Source: Amorphophallus konjac (lineage: Eukaryota; Streptophyta; Magnoliopsida; Alismatales; Araceae). From it: 64,000 nt of DNA. Numbering within the stretch: position 1 is the first letter of the stretch; each line of letters begins with the position of its first letter. The DNA lies in the NCBI GenBank assembly GCA_022559845.1, contig CM040126.1, positions 126,518,886-126,582,885 of the forward strand. Reading direction: 5' to 3'. Positions 44,171-55,341 of this stretch are shown here, one piece after another. Position numbers and translations under genes: made by a program. The notes under the pieces were generated by a model. It made no database searches and had not been told where the DNA came from. It was given only the letters and a program-made list of their open reading frames with translations.

Positions 44171-46230
44171 TGATGCGGGACGGGACCACGGACACGACAA
44201 GCTCGCGGTTGTCCCTTAACGAGGGAAGCGTCGGACGTGCACGGTTGAGAAACCCGCAAGAGCTAGGGTGGTCGGCTCGCACTTTCGTGCCCGGATCGGG
44301 TCACGGGACGGTCTCGCTCACTCTCTCGCAGCAGCGGTGATATGAAGTTATAGCGAGTTAGGTCCTAAAACATGCTCTCTAGCAGTGGCATAAACAAGCA
44401 TATATGAAATAAGTGAAATGCCAAGTGTAGGGGCGAAGACGATACCTCCACGCACTCGGCGTGGGGACGACGGGCCCGGCCGAACTCGTGCTCCCGGGAC
44501 GGTTAATACATGAATAGTACAGCAATGGAAATATGCCCACTCCATGCAGGGAGGTAAAGGGCGACACAACGGGGCCCGGGAGGACCGAATACGGGTTGAC
44601 GGGCGGCTTTCCGCGTAGCTTCGGCAGCACCCGAACTAGTGACGGTGGGGCCCACGTGCTGTCCGGAGGGGCCGTGTGGGACCCGGTGTCACCACTGTGG
44701 TGGGGACACTGGTGGAGGCGATCCCCGGGCTGGCGGCACGCTGGAACGTCACCCGGAGGTCGGGCCGCTCCGATCGGCACCCGTCGGGTTTGCTGTCCAC
44801 GGGCTGGTTGCTGCTGTCTTGCAGCGCGCGCTCCGGCGAGAATGGGCGCTGCGATCAGCCCCGATGTCGGATCGACACGAGACTGGCGCCGTTGGAAAGC
44901 TACCTTGAAGTTCTTCAACCTAGGCCCAAATATCTGGCCTGGATCTGCTCGGATCTTGACTTATGGAATTTTCAATCTTTTGTTGTACAGTAACTGAAGA
45001 CTCAGGCCTGCAGAGGACTTGACTGTTGATTGCCTTTGACCGTGGTGTGGATGTCCGAATTCGAAGATGTGTTCTTCATAAACGTTGTTGGAAATTGAGA
45101 TGGGAAGATGGAAAAATTGGTTTGGACATGTTTGGATGTATCTATGATTTTCTGTGATTTGTTCAGTGGACAAAGGTCGGATCTGGGATCTGGCTGAAAG
45201 TACTGTAGCGCTGGTAGAACATGAATTTTAAAAAATAGGTAGAAGGATGATTAAAATTTAAGAAAAAATGTGGTGGTAGGGCACGATGGACAGAACACAC
45301 AGTTAAATTGTGACATCTAAAGAAAATCAAAAGGGTGGTCGAAGGAGGAGAACTCAGGGCTACTGTCACTGTAGACAGTGACAGAACAGATCTGAGATAG
45401 AGAGTTGAACGAAATGGTAAAGATATGAAACGATGGCTTTTGAACCTGGATTTTTTTGTGGAGAAGGGGCTATAAGATAGAAACCAACCCTCAAAATTTC
45501 AAATCGATCTGAACTCGTGGATGGCTTCAGGAATTCACAAACTATACCTCTATCCAGCAGGACAGAAAACTGAAGACGATCCCGTGGCGGCTCGAAGGCG
45601 GCACGAACGGCGGCGGCGGCGGCACAGACGATCACCGGAGGTTGAGAGGAGGGGATTGAAGATAGAACCACTCTAGAATTTGGGGTTGGAGAAGGAAGAA
45701 CACCAGGGGAGAGAGGGCACACCCTTCTTGCTTCAAGCAATTTTCACATAATTTCTTCATTAATCTCTAATGACACTATACATAGGCTTATATAGAAAAT
45801 GGCAAGGGGTGGGGGGCTGATAATTTCGTGGGAAATATGTCATTTTCATCCCCCATGTGGTGAAAACCCAAAATAAATAAATTACATATGAATGGGGCAC
45901 TCCTTTGACTAGGTAGGTAATGTAGGTGGCCCACCTTTGAAATTTTAACCCCTTTGTCTCCCATGTGGTCAATTAGCATTCAAACCTTCTAGATGGCCAC
46001 CTAGGATGGTTGACCAGCCCCACATGGATGAGGTGGACCAATGGGGAAGGGGAGGGGCCCCCCTAGCTGGACCTACTACACATTTGCACAAAAACCTACA
46101 CAATCCAAGGGAATGACGCATTGGCTTACAAAGCCGTACAATTGCGCTTATACTTTCCCATGGATATAAAAATAAACTAAAGGACACAAATGCAAAATAA
46201 AATGTACATGCTCGGCATCGATTTCCATCA
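44171..46230 (-). repeat. 5' LTR of I
   Basis: 2060 bp with TGATG/CATCA ends, matching 40063-42054 with scattered substitutions and a few indels. It keeps the 88 bp block (44369-44456) missing in the other LTR. TATA box on the minus strand near 45790-45800. Confidence 0.9.
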
Positions 46231-46235
46231 AATAG

Positions 46236-48151
46236 CCCCACCCCTCTCTCATTTGTAACAATTATGCTTGAATATTGAATCCAGAAAATTTCCACACCTT
46301 CTAGTTCCCTCTCAATATCTCCCTCTCTCTCTCTCTTACTATCACTATCTCTAAGTGGGTTGTGCCCCCTCTCTCTCTCCTCCCCACCCCAATTTCGAAA
46401 TTCATTCTCTCTCCTCCCCATTCACCCCTCATTAAGGCCCCTTCCCCTTCCCCATGCACTCATTCAATTCCCCCTCCAACCCCTAGGTGGAAACCCCTTC
46501 TCCTAGGCACCTTTCCACTCTCCCAAGCAACCCTCTCTCTCCGTAAGACTGAATGAGCCCTTCCCTAGGCCAAATTTTGAATTTCTCTCTCCCTTGGGCT
46601 GTGCCCTTTCATCTCCCCACCTCCCTAACCACCCAAGGTCGCACCCCCCCTTCCCCATCCACCAACTAACCCCTTGTTCATGCCCTTCCCCACACCCTCT
46701 CCACCACCTATTATGTCCCTGTTGCAGGTTTCAGAAAAGCAGTGACTTGCAGTAGCAGCCACGACTTCCCCTGAAGGCTCCCGGTGGCATATCTTATATT
46801 GCTGGAATCGCCTCCAAGTCTTCTTTCCAACGGTGTTACTCCTGCCTGCATCCGAGTTCGGAGCTGTCCGGAGGAACGTCATCTTCAACGACTGCGCAAT
46901 CTGTCCCAGACTGAAGGCCAGGGCGATCTTGGAAGCCGTTCAGCGGCCAACCTTGGAGGAATTCGATCACGCTTCCTTCTACAAAATTCTTCTTCGTCTA
47001 GTCCTCCATCAGTAGCAGAAGGAACGACGCCAATCGCCCACCCGAGCTATTTGTTCTGAATTATTTCGCCGGAGTGTACAGTCTGCCCCCTGCAGGTCCA
47101 GGTTCGACCTGTCTTCACTTCTCCGGCCACCATTCTCCTCTCCAACCTTCGATTGTGGCCCCGTCAATTTCTGCTCGAAGCTACTCCGACCACGATCGCG
47201 ACACCGCCATTTCGTTCGATTTGGAGTTCGGGAGCGACTGCAGTACCTTCTGCAATCCACTGTATCAGTTCTGCATCAGTCAGAGGCAGAGTGTTGCTGT
47301 CCTGCTCCAGTCGCCGGTCCAATCAGCCCCGGGTTCCAGAGCTTCCCAAAAAATTCAAGCATCATCCTCGGCCAGCTGGGGAACTTTTGGCACCAGTTTC
47401 ATCAAATTTGGAGCTCGTTTGAGTCAGTGGCAGCATCTTCATCGATAACCTATTTAGTAAAACTGAAGAGTGGCAGAACCGGCGAAGCTTGGAGAGTTGG
47501 CGTTCTCTTCATAATTTCCCCACCCCGCTTGGCCGGCTGATGGCCCCTCCCAGCGTGGAGGTAATCTTGGTTGTAATAAGTCTAACCCCCACCCCAAGAG
47601 CCCCCCTCCTGCGAGAGGTGTAGTTCATGTAATAATATTTTTACAGATTTGAAGCGACACCGACGCGGCTTGCGGGCGCAAACCCTTGCCTCCCCGCTCG
47701 CCCCCGTCTTCGGTCGGAGTTGGCGTCTTCACGCCGGCTAGGTGAGCCTCGGTCCCCCTTTCCTTGCTGGTCAATATCACTTACTTAGCTTAGTATTCTT
47801 GCTTTGCTTCGTCGGACGGAGAGCGAGGGCCCGGCCCAAATTGCCAAACACGTGAGTGTCCATCGCGGGCGAGTTGTGAGCGAGCCATTTCAACCCACAC
47901 CCATGGTGTGACGGCCGCCCGATGGGTGGGCATCCCTGGCCCAATTGGGGTTCTCCGCAAGCTTGCCAAGCACCGGATCATCATTGTCCCACCCCGGACC
48001 CTCTCCATTATCGTTTAGTTGCCCACGGGCACAAGTGTGCACCAAGCGAGTGAGCCGCTCGAGTGGTATCATCGCCAATTTGCTTGCTTGTAACCTTAGG
48101 TCCAAGGGTCATATTGTCTTGTGGTCATCACCACAAGGTGGTGTCACATCA
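46236..48151 (+). repeat. LTR 1 of H, right part
   Basis: Continues LTR 1 from the interrupted TATA box to the CACATCA end. It matches 48491-50409. Pyrimidine-rich leader sequence (46290-46720) is followed by GC-rich sequence; short open frames here are not supported as genes. Confidence 0.9.
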
Positions 48152-48159
48152 AATTGGTA

Positions 48160-50409
48160 TGATGGGGACATCCCTTGCCCCTCCACATTTTCTGAAGCTC
48201 GGATTGATCGTCGGTGTACGCCATTATGTTCCTCATGTGTTTGTGAGTCGAGTCATGTAATTTTCTTATTTTTATTTGAGTCTTAAACATGTAATTTTCC
48301 CTTTATTGAGTCATGTACCTAGGTTAGAAAGTCATTTTCCTAAGTCTTGAAGTCATTATGTTGGTTTGATAGGTTAATGGGCCCAATTCATTGGGCTAGG
48401 CCCAGGGGCGCCCCTCCCTTGGACTGTTTGGTCATTAGTTAGTTTGTCAGGGTCAGTTTGATCTTAGGAAAAGTGTGGGGTCTATAAATAGCCCCACCCC
48501 TCTCTCATTTGTAACAATTATGCTTGAATATTGAATCCAGAAAATTTCCACACCTTCTAGTTCCCTCTCAATATCTCCCTCTCTCTCTCTCTTACTATCA
48601 CTCTCTCTAAGTGGGTTGTGCCCCCTCTCTCTCTCTCCTCCCCACCCCAATTTCAAAATTCATTCTCTCTCCTCCCCATTCACCCCTCATTAAGGCCCCT
48701 TCCCCTTCCCCATGCACTCATTCAATTCCCCCTCCAACCCCTAGGTGTAAACCCCTTCTCCTAGGCACCTTTCCACTCTCCCAAGCAACCCTCCCTCTCC
48801 CCAAGACTGAAAGAGCCCTTCCCTAGGCCAAATTTTGAATTTCCCTCTCCCTTGGGCTGTGCCCTTTCATCTCCCCACCTCCCTAACCACCCAAGGTCGC
48901 ACCCCCCCTTCCCCATCCACCAAATAACCCCTTGTTCATGCCCTTCCCCACACCCTCTCCTCCACCTATTCTGTCCCTGTTGCAGGTTTCAGAAAAGCAG
49001 TGACTTGCAGTAGCAGCCATGACTTTCCCTGAAGGCTCCCGGTGGCATATCTTATATTGCTGGAATCATCTCCAAGTCTTCTTTCCAACGGTGGTACTCC
49101 TGCCTGAATCCGAGTTCGGAGCTGTCCGGAGGAACGTCATCTTCAACGACTGCGCAATCTGTCCCAGACTGAAGGCCAGAGCGATCTTGGAAGCCGTTCA
49201 GCGGCCAACCTTGGAAGAATTCGAGCACGCTTCCTTCTACAAAATTCTTCTTCGTCTAGTCCTCCATCAGTAGCAGAAGGAACGATGCCAATCGCCCGCC
49301 CGAGCTATTTGTTCTGAATTTCTTCGCCGGAGTGTGCAGTCTGCCCCCTGCAGGTCCAGGTTCGACCTATCTTCACTTCTCCGGACACCATTCTCCTCTC
49401 CAACCTCAGATTGTGTCTCTGTCAATTTCTACTCGAAGCTACTCCGACCACGATCGCGTCACTGCCAGTTTTGTTCGATTTGGAGTTCGGGAGCGACCGC
49501 AGTGCCTTCTGTAATCCACTGTATCAGTTCTGCATCAGTCAGAGGTAGAGTGTTGCTGTCCTGCTCCAGTCGCCGGTCCAATCAGCCCCGAGTTCCAGAG
49601 CTTCCCAAAAAATTCAAGCATCATCCTCGGCCAGCTAGGGAACTTTTGGCACCAGTTTCATCAAATTTGGAGCTCGTTTGAGTCCGTGGAACCATCTTCA
49701 TCGACAACCTATTCAGCAAAACTGAAGAGTGGCAGAACCGGCGAAGCTTGGAGAGTCGGCGTTCTCTTCATAATTTCCCCACCCCGCTTGGCCGGCTGAA
49801 GGCCCCTCCCTGCATGGAGGTAATCTTGGTTGTAATAAGTCTAACCCCCACCCCAAGAGCCCCCCTCCTGCGAGAGGTGTAGTTCATGTAATAATAATTT
49901 CACAGATTTGAAGCGACACCGACGCGGCTTGCGGGCGCAAACCCTTGCCTCCCCGCTCGCCCCCGTCTTCGGCCGGAGTTGGCATCTTCACGCCAGCTAG
50001 GTGAGCCTCGGTCCCCCTTTCCTTGCTGGTCAATATCACTTACTTAGCTTAGTATTCTTGCTTTGCTGCGTCGGACGGAGAGCGAGGGCCCGGCCCAAAT
50101 TGCCGAACACGTGAGTGTCCATCGCGGGCGAGTTGTGAGCGAGCCATTTCAACCCACACCCATGGTGTGATGGCCACCCGTGAGTGGGCATCCCTGGCCC
50201 AATTGGGGTTCTCCCCAATCTTGCCAAGCACCGGAGCATCATTGTCCCACCCCGGACCCTCTCCATTATCGTTTAGTTGCCCACGGGCACAAGTGTGCAC
50301 CAAGCGAGTGAGCCGCTCGAGTGGTATCATCGCCAATTTGCTTGCTTGCAACCTTAGGTCCAAGGGTCATATTGTCTTGTGGTCATCACCCCAAGGTGGT
50401 GTCACATCA
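48160..50409 (+). repeat. LTR 2 of H
   Basis: Complete LTR, 2250 bp, TGATGGGG to GTCACATCA. TATA box TATAAATA at 48483-48490. It is followed by the target duplication AAGAC and the continuing pol ORF of G. Confidence 0.9.
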
Positions 50410-50414
50410 AAGAC

Positions 50415-53400
50415 CCTAGGATTGTCCTCATAAGTAAGAATTTACCGCCCTCCGAAGAGAAGGCGCTCATTTTGGTTCTGCAAGAATACAAGGACACGTT
50501 CGCATGGAGTTATGAAGATATGCTTGGTTTAGACCCTGCGCTCGTTGAACACCGCTTACACTTAAGCCAGGGTCTGTGCCGGTCAAGCAACGGTTGAGGC
50601 GTTTCCACCCTAATATGGCTTTAAAGATGAAAGAAGAGGTTGACAAGCTCCATAAGGCTAGATTTGTTAGAGTTGTCCTCTATCCCAATTGGGTGGCTAA
50701 CATCGTCCCGGTTATGAAGAAAGATGGAAAAGTTCGGATTTGTATAGACTTCCGGGACCTCAACCGTGCGTGTCCTAAGGATGACTTCCCCCTCCCTCAT
50801 ATTGATGTTTTGATTGATAACACGGCAGGACTTGAGACTCTCTCTTTCATGGATGGCTTTTCAGGTTACAATCAAATTCGTCTGGCTAAAGAAGATCAAG
50901 AGAAGACATCATTCACTACACCATGGGGTAGTTACTGTTATGTGGTCATGCCTTTTGGACTTAAGAATGCCGGAGCTACCTATCAGAGGGCCATGATGGC
51001 AATTTTTCATGACATGATTCATATTTATATTGAGGTGTATGTGGATGACCTGGTTGTGAAATCAAGGACAAGGATTGAGCATCCTGGGGTTCTAGCTAAG
51101 GTCTTGCAAAGATCGCGAGAGTATCAATTGAAGATGAACCCCAAGAAATGTGTATTTGGTGTTTCTTCAGGGAAGTTGCTTGGTTTCATTGTTAGCAAAA
51201 GGGGAATTGAAGTTGATCCCAATAAGGCGAAGGCCATCAGAGACATGCCTCCTCCCAAGAATTTGAAGGAAGTTCGAGGATTAATCGGGAGGTTGTAATT
51301 TATTCACCGCTTCGTCTCCCAGCATTCATAAAGATGTAGGCCGTTTTACGAGCTTACCAAGCTGGGAGTCAAGTTTAATTGGGATGACAAGTGTCAGGCA
51401 GCCTTTGACGGATTGAAGGATTATTTGGCCAATCCTCCTGTCCTAAGGCCGCCGATTCCAGGCAAACCACTTATTCTCTATGTCTCAGTCCTGGATGACT
51501 CTGTAGGTGCTGTCTTGGCTCAAGTAGATGAAGAAGGTAAAGAGAGGGCAGCGTACTATTTGTCTAAACTTCTTAACCCCTGTGAGCAGAGGTATTCAGC
51601 CATGGAGAAGACTTGCGCTGCTTTGGTCTGGGTAGTTCAGAAGTTAAAGCACTATTTCCTAGCTCACGAGGTTCACCTCATTGCTCGCATGAATCCGATT
51701 AAATTCCTCCTTGAAAAATCTGTCCTCACTGATCGATTAGCACGCTGGCAAAGCTTCCTTTCACAATTCGACATCACTTACGTTCAACAGAAAGCTATCA
51801 AAGGCTACGCCATTGCCGAACATCTTGCTCACCACCCTCTCCCCCGTTTTGATCCTGTCAATTCGGAGTTTCCAAATGAAGAACTAATGTCCATTAACCA
51901 AGCTCATGATCCTATGTGGACATTATATTTTGATGGAGCTCTAAATTCTCAAGGAAGAGGGATCGGCATCGTTCTTTTAACACCAGAAGGGGTCACCATC
52001 CCATTTGCTGCTCGGCTCACTTTTCCCGCCACCAACAATATAGCTGAGTATGAAGCTCTTTTGGCCGGTCTTCAAACCGCTCATCAATATGGTGTCACCC
52101 ATTTGAGGATTGTGGGTGATAGTCAGCTCATTCTGTGCCAGGTGCTGGTCAAGTGCCGCACTATCAATCCTAAGCTCAAACCCTACCAGGAACTTGCTTC
52201 AGCTTATGCCAAGCTCTTCACCACATTGATTTTCATCCATGTTCCTCGTAGTCAGAACATCCTAGCTGACGCTCTTGCTTCTTTAGCCTCTGCTTTAGTC
52301 TTCCCTCTTGAGCGTGATTTTCATGTTCCTCTAATTCATCAGCGTGACATGCCAGCTATTAAGGATCGTGCATTCCTCGATATTAGGGATAAGGTGCTTG
52401 AGAAGGACAAGCAGAAGGAATCTCTTAAACGCAAAGATGTCATGCTTTTAGACTGGGAAGAAGAATTGGCTGACGAAGAGAAACCTTGGTATTATGAGAT
52501 TGCCAGATATTGCAATGATCAGTCCTATCCCGAGGAAGCCACTGCAGAAGAAAAGAAAGCAATTAGAAGAGTGGCTCAGCGTTATGTTTTGGTTGGAGGT
52601 GTTCTCTATAGGAGAGGGCTCACCGGTGTTTTATTAAGATGCCTCGACGATGATGAATCATGGAAAGTTGTGGAAGAGGCGCATTCAGGAGTATGTGGTG
52701 GTCATGTGAATAGCCAGATGCTAGCTAAGAAGATTCTTAGGCTAGGTTTCTATTGGCCCACTCTAGAAGAGGATTGTTCCATCTATGTTCGAAGGTGTGT
52801 TAAGTGCCAACTGCACGTCGACAAGATTCATTCTCCTGCTTCTTCACTCCATCCTACGTCCTCCCCATGGCCTTTCTCCATGTGGGCTTTTGATATCATT
52901 GGACCTCTTGGTGATTCGAATCTCCTGACCAAGCAAAAATTGTTCATCCTCATGGCAACGGAGTACTTCACCAAGTGGGCAGAAGCGGAAGCTTACGTGG
53001 AAATTAAAGCGTCAACCGTCTGCAAGTTTATAATGAAGAACATCATCGCAAGGTTCGGCATCCCGAGCACCATCATCACCGACAATGGCCCTCAATTTAT
53101 CTCTCAAGAAATCAAGGACCTCTGCAACAGGTATAACATTGCATTGCATCATTCGTCTCCCTATTATCCACAGGGCAATGGCCAAGCAGAGGCAACTAAT
53201 AAAACTTTGATAAAAATTGCCAAAAAGACGTGTGAGGCTAATAAATTTTTGGACTGGCCAGACAAGCTAGTTGAAGCTCTCTGGGCCTATCGCACTTCCA
53301 TTCGTACCCCCACTGGGCAAACCCCTTTCGCCCTTACTTATGGAATGGAGGCGGTAGTCCCTTGTGAGATTCTCATTCCCTCTCTACGAGTACAATTGGA

Positions 53401-53746
53401 TAAGGAATTTTCTATGGATGAACGTCGTGATTCACTCCTTGCCCAATTGGAACTCCTAGATGAGAAGCGTCTGGTCGCCGCTGAGCATGCGCGCATTTAT
53501 CAAAACAGGCTCTCACGTTTTTATCAAAAGAAAGTAATTGAGAGAAAATTTAAAATCGGTGAGATGGTAATTAAGAGGATTTTTGTAAAGCCGGGTGGCC
53601 CTCGTTCAAAACTCCAACCTAATTGGGAGGGACCGTTTGTTATAAAAGACGTTTTTCCAAGCAATGCTTATAAACTGATTAATGCTGAAGGTGAAGAGTT
53701 AACTCACCCTTGGAATGGTTTGTATCTTAAGAAATACTACCCCTGA
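50415..53746 (+). pseudogene. Pol of G: RT, RNase H, archaeal-type RNase H, integrase
   Basis: After PRIVLISKNLPP and YKDTFAWSYEDM, a frameshift near 50565 leads to the main frame (50576-53746), which has TAA stops at 51296 and 51329. RT: DFRDLNRACPKD, FMDGFSGYNQI and catalytic YVDD at 51038-51049. RNase H: about 51460-51840. Archaeal-type RNase H: FDGALNSQGRG with Asp at 51932, NIAEYEALLAGL, GDSQL and LADALASLA (about 51920-52290). Integrase: HHCC zinc finger (about 52680-52820), then catalytic Asp at 52892, Asp at 53081 and Glu at 53189, the last two 35 residues apart as expected. It ends with a GPF-type domain (NWEGPFVI). Catalytic residues are kept; only the stops and the frameshift kill it. 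The two TAA stops stand where Gln would be plausible. Confidence 0.92.
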
Positions 53747-53965
53747 TTCAAAAATCCAAAAAAATATATATATAGAGAAATTCTCAAAATCCAAAAAAAA
53801 AATAAATGTTGTTTCAAAAATCCAAAAAAATAGAAATTCTAAAAAAGCTAATAAAAAAATAGAAATTCTTCAAAATCAAAAAGAGATCAAAATTGGTGCA
53901 ATGGCACACGAAGGATCAAGGTCTGAAAGGTCAAAATTCAAGATTCATTCATCAGTCTTGCTAAC

Positions 53966-54600
53966 TTAAAAGGGGGTTGACTCCCGCACACACTACACAC
54001 TTTATTCTTGAACTCAAGCAGTGCAAAATCCGATGGAAAGTCAAAAACCTGACTAAAAGTGAGAGACAATACCCGTTCTTTTCTTCTTCGGCCCATAAGG
54101 GAGGAAGGGAGACCTCGGGGTAGACACGCCAAGCCTATCCGCCGCCCTAGTAGGTGGAATTCCACAAAAGCCCAAAAGGGAGGGAGACCTCGAAGTCAGG
54201 GCCCAAAAGGGAACAAATGCCACGAAAGCCCAAGTACAATTAGGTTTATTTTCATCAATGCAAATCAATTCCAAAGTGAAAGTCAAGTTGAGAAAAGAAA
54301 AGCATGTCAAGAGGGCAAAGTCCCCGCAAGGAAAACCTTGGGCGTATGCGTGCAATATAAAAGAGGCAAAAAGGCAACAAATTTCTCTACGCCAAAGACC
54401 GAACCCCAACAGGCATAGGGTAGGGGAGGTAACTTTACCTTGAGCATCTCAGAATCCCTTATGGGCTTCCCTTATATTTTCTTCCATCCTTTCTATGTGG
54501 CAAGTCACGAACTGGCAGGATGGTCAAGACCGACCTGGGAAATTGCACTGTACGAAACCTCGAATACAAGTCAACTATGATCACGTCAACCCCCTTTTAA
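53966..54600. repeat. Foldback with nested inverted repeats
   Basis: The outer arms are perfect 16 bp inverted repeats, TTAAAAGGGGGTTGAC (53966-53981) and its complement (54585-54600). An inner pair, GCCCATAAGGGA (54091 onwards) and TCCCTTATGGGC (about 54453), is also perfect. No target duplication is evident, so a MITE is not proven. Confidence 0.5.
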
Positions 54601-54689
54601 TTACTCACGAAAGGTTAATGAATTTTAGATGGTGACCGTGTAGGACCCGTGGTCTTGATAGCCTTGTCAACCCCTTTTTGTAGAATAAT

Positions 54690-54875
54690 TCAATTAACGC
54701 CTTTGTCTAAGGCGCTTTTTTTAGAAATAACGTCCTCGATTAGGTCGTCTCTTTCCGAATAACGTCCCTAAGCGGGTCGTTGCTTTTTAAAAAATCAGAT
54801 TACCTTTTCAAATTCACGCCGTCTTCTAGGGTGTCTTTATTCGAACCACGACCTACTCTAAGGCGCGTTTTTCAG
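54690..54875 (+). repeat. Hairpin cluster in G, after pol
   Basis: Five hairpins of the ACGCC/GGCGT and ACGAC-like types, for example AACGCCTTTGTCTAAGGCG at about 54697, with some mismatched arms. Confidence 0.7.
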
Positions 54876-55341
54876 GTAAAATAACAAAAAAAATATATAA
54901 ATGAGAGGAAAAAAGAAAAAATGCATTTCTTCACGATGTATGCTTGCATTCTTTTGCATGGGCATCTTTTATTTATGGTTTGCATATGCATGCTTGCATG
55001 ATGCATCTCCCCGTTATCAGATATTTTATTTACCTTATTTGATTAAAGGCTTGGCCCCTTGACCCGCTATTAAGGTCAAAAGTAAAGGCACCCCTTGCTT
55101 ATTGAGCAAGGGGCCAAGTCGAACATATGAATTAACCTGTTTGTTCAAAGTGTGGATTACAGTTGCAGAAACAGGGCAAAGCGAAGCAAAAACGAAGAAC
55201 GTGGAAGGAGGAAAGTACACAAACACAAGGCCACAACCACACAAAGTGCTCAGGTAATAAAAAGATATCAATCTCATATATATATATACATCATGAATGT
55301 CTGAGTACAGGTGTGGGGGTGGAGGAGTACAAGTAAGTCTC

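Larger units (their letters stand above)
40063..46230 (-). mobile_element. Element I: LTR retrotransposon with a short core, minus strand
   Basis: LTRs at 40063-42054 and 44171-46230 flank a 2116 bp core. The minus-strand primer site TGGTATCAGAGC lies next to the right LTR, so the element reads right to left. The target duplication AATAG is exact (40058-40062 and 46231-46235), and the undisturbed target is seen at 48486-48490. The core has one damaged ORF and no RT or integrase. Confidence 0.9.
39731..50409 (+). mobile_element. Element H: two LTRs separated by 8 bp, inserted in pol of G
   Basis: LTR 1 (39731-40062 plus 46236-48151, split by I) and LTR 2 (48160-50409) are nearly identical, each about 2.25 kb. 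They are separated only by AATTGGTA (48152-48159), which looks like the first bases of a TTGGTAT-type primer site. The target duplication AAGAC is present at 39726-39730 and 50410-50414. The whole internal region is absent. Confidence 0.9.
53747..55341 (+). other. Spacer of G after pol, with a foldback and a hairpin cluster
   Basis: Non-coding. An A-rich stretch (53750-53900) is followed by a 635 bp foldback (53966-54600), a hairpin cluster (54690-54875) and the region beyond the 3' end of the antisense gene. Confidence 0.6.

Noticed and set aside
47074..47448. Host gene fragment in the LTR of H
   Set aside because: Frames are short, differ between the two LTR copies by frameshifts and stops, and show no known domain.
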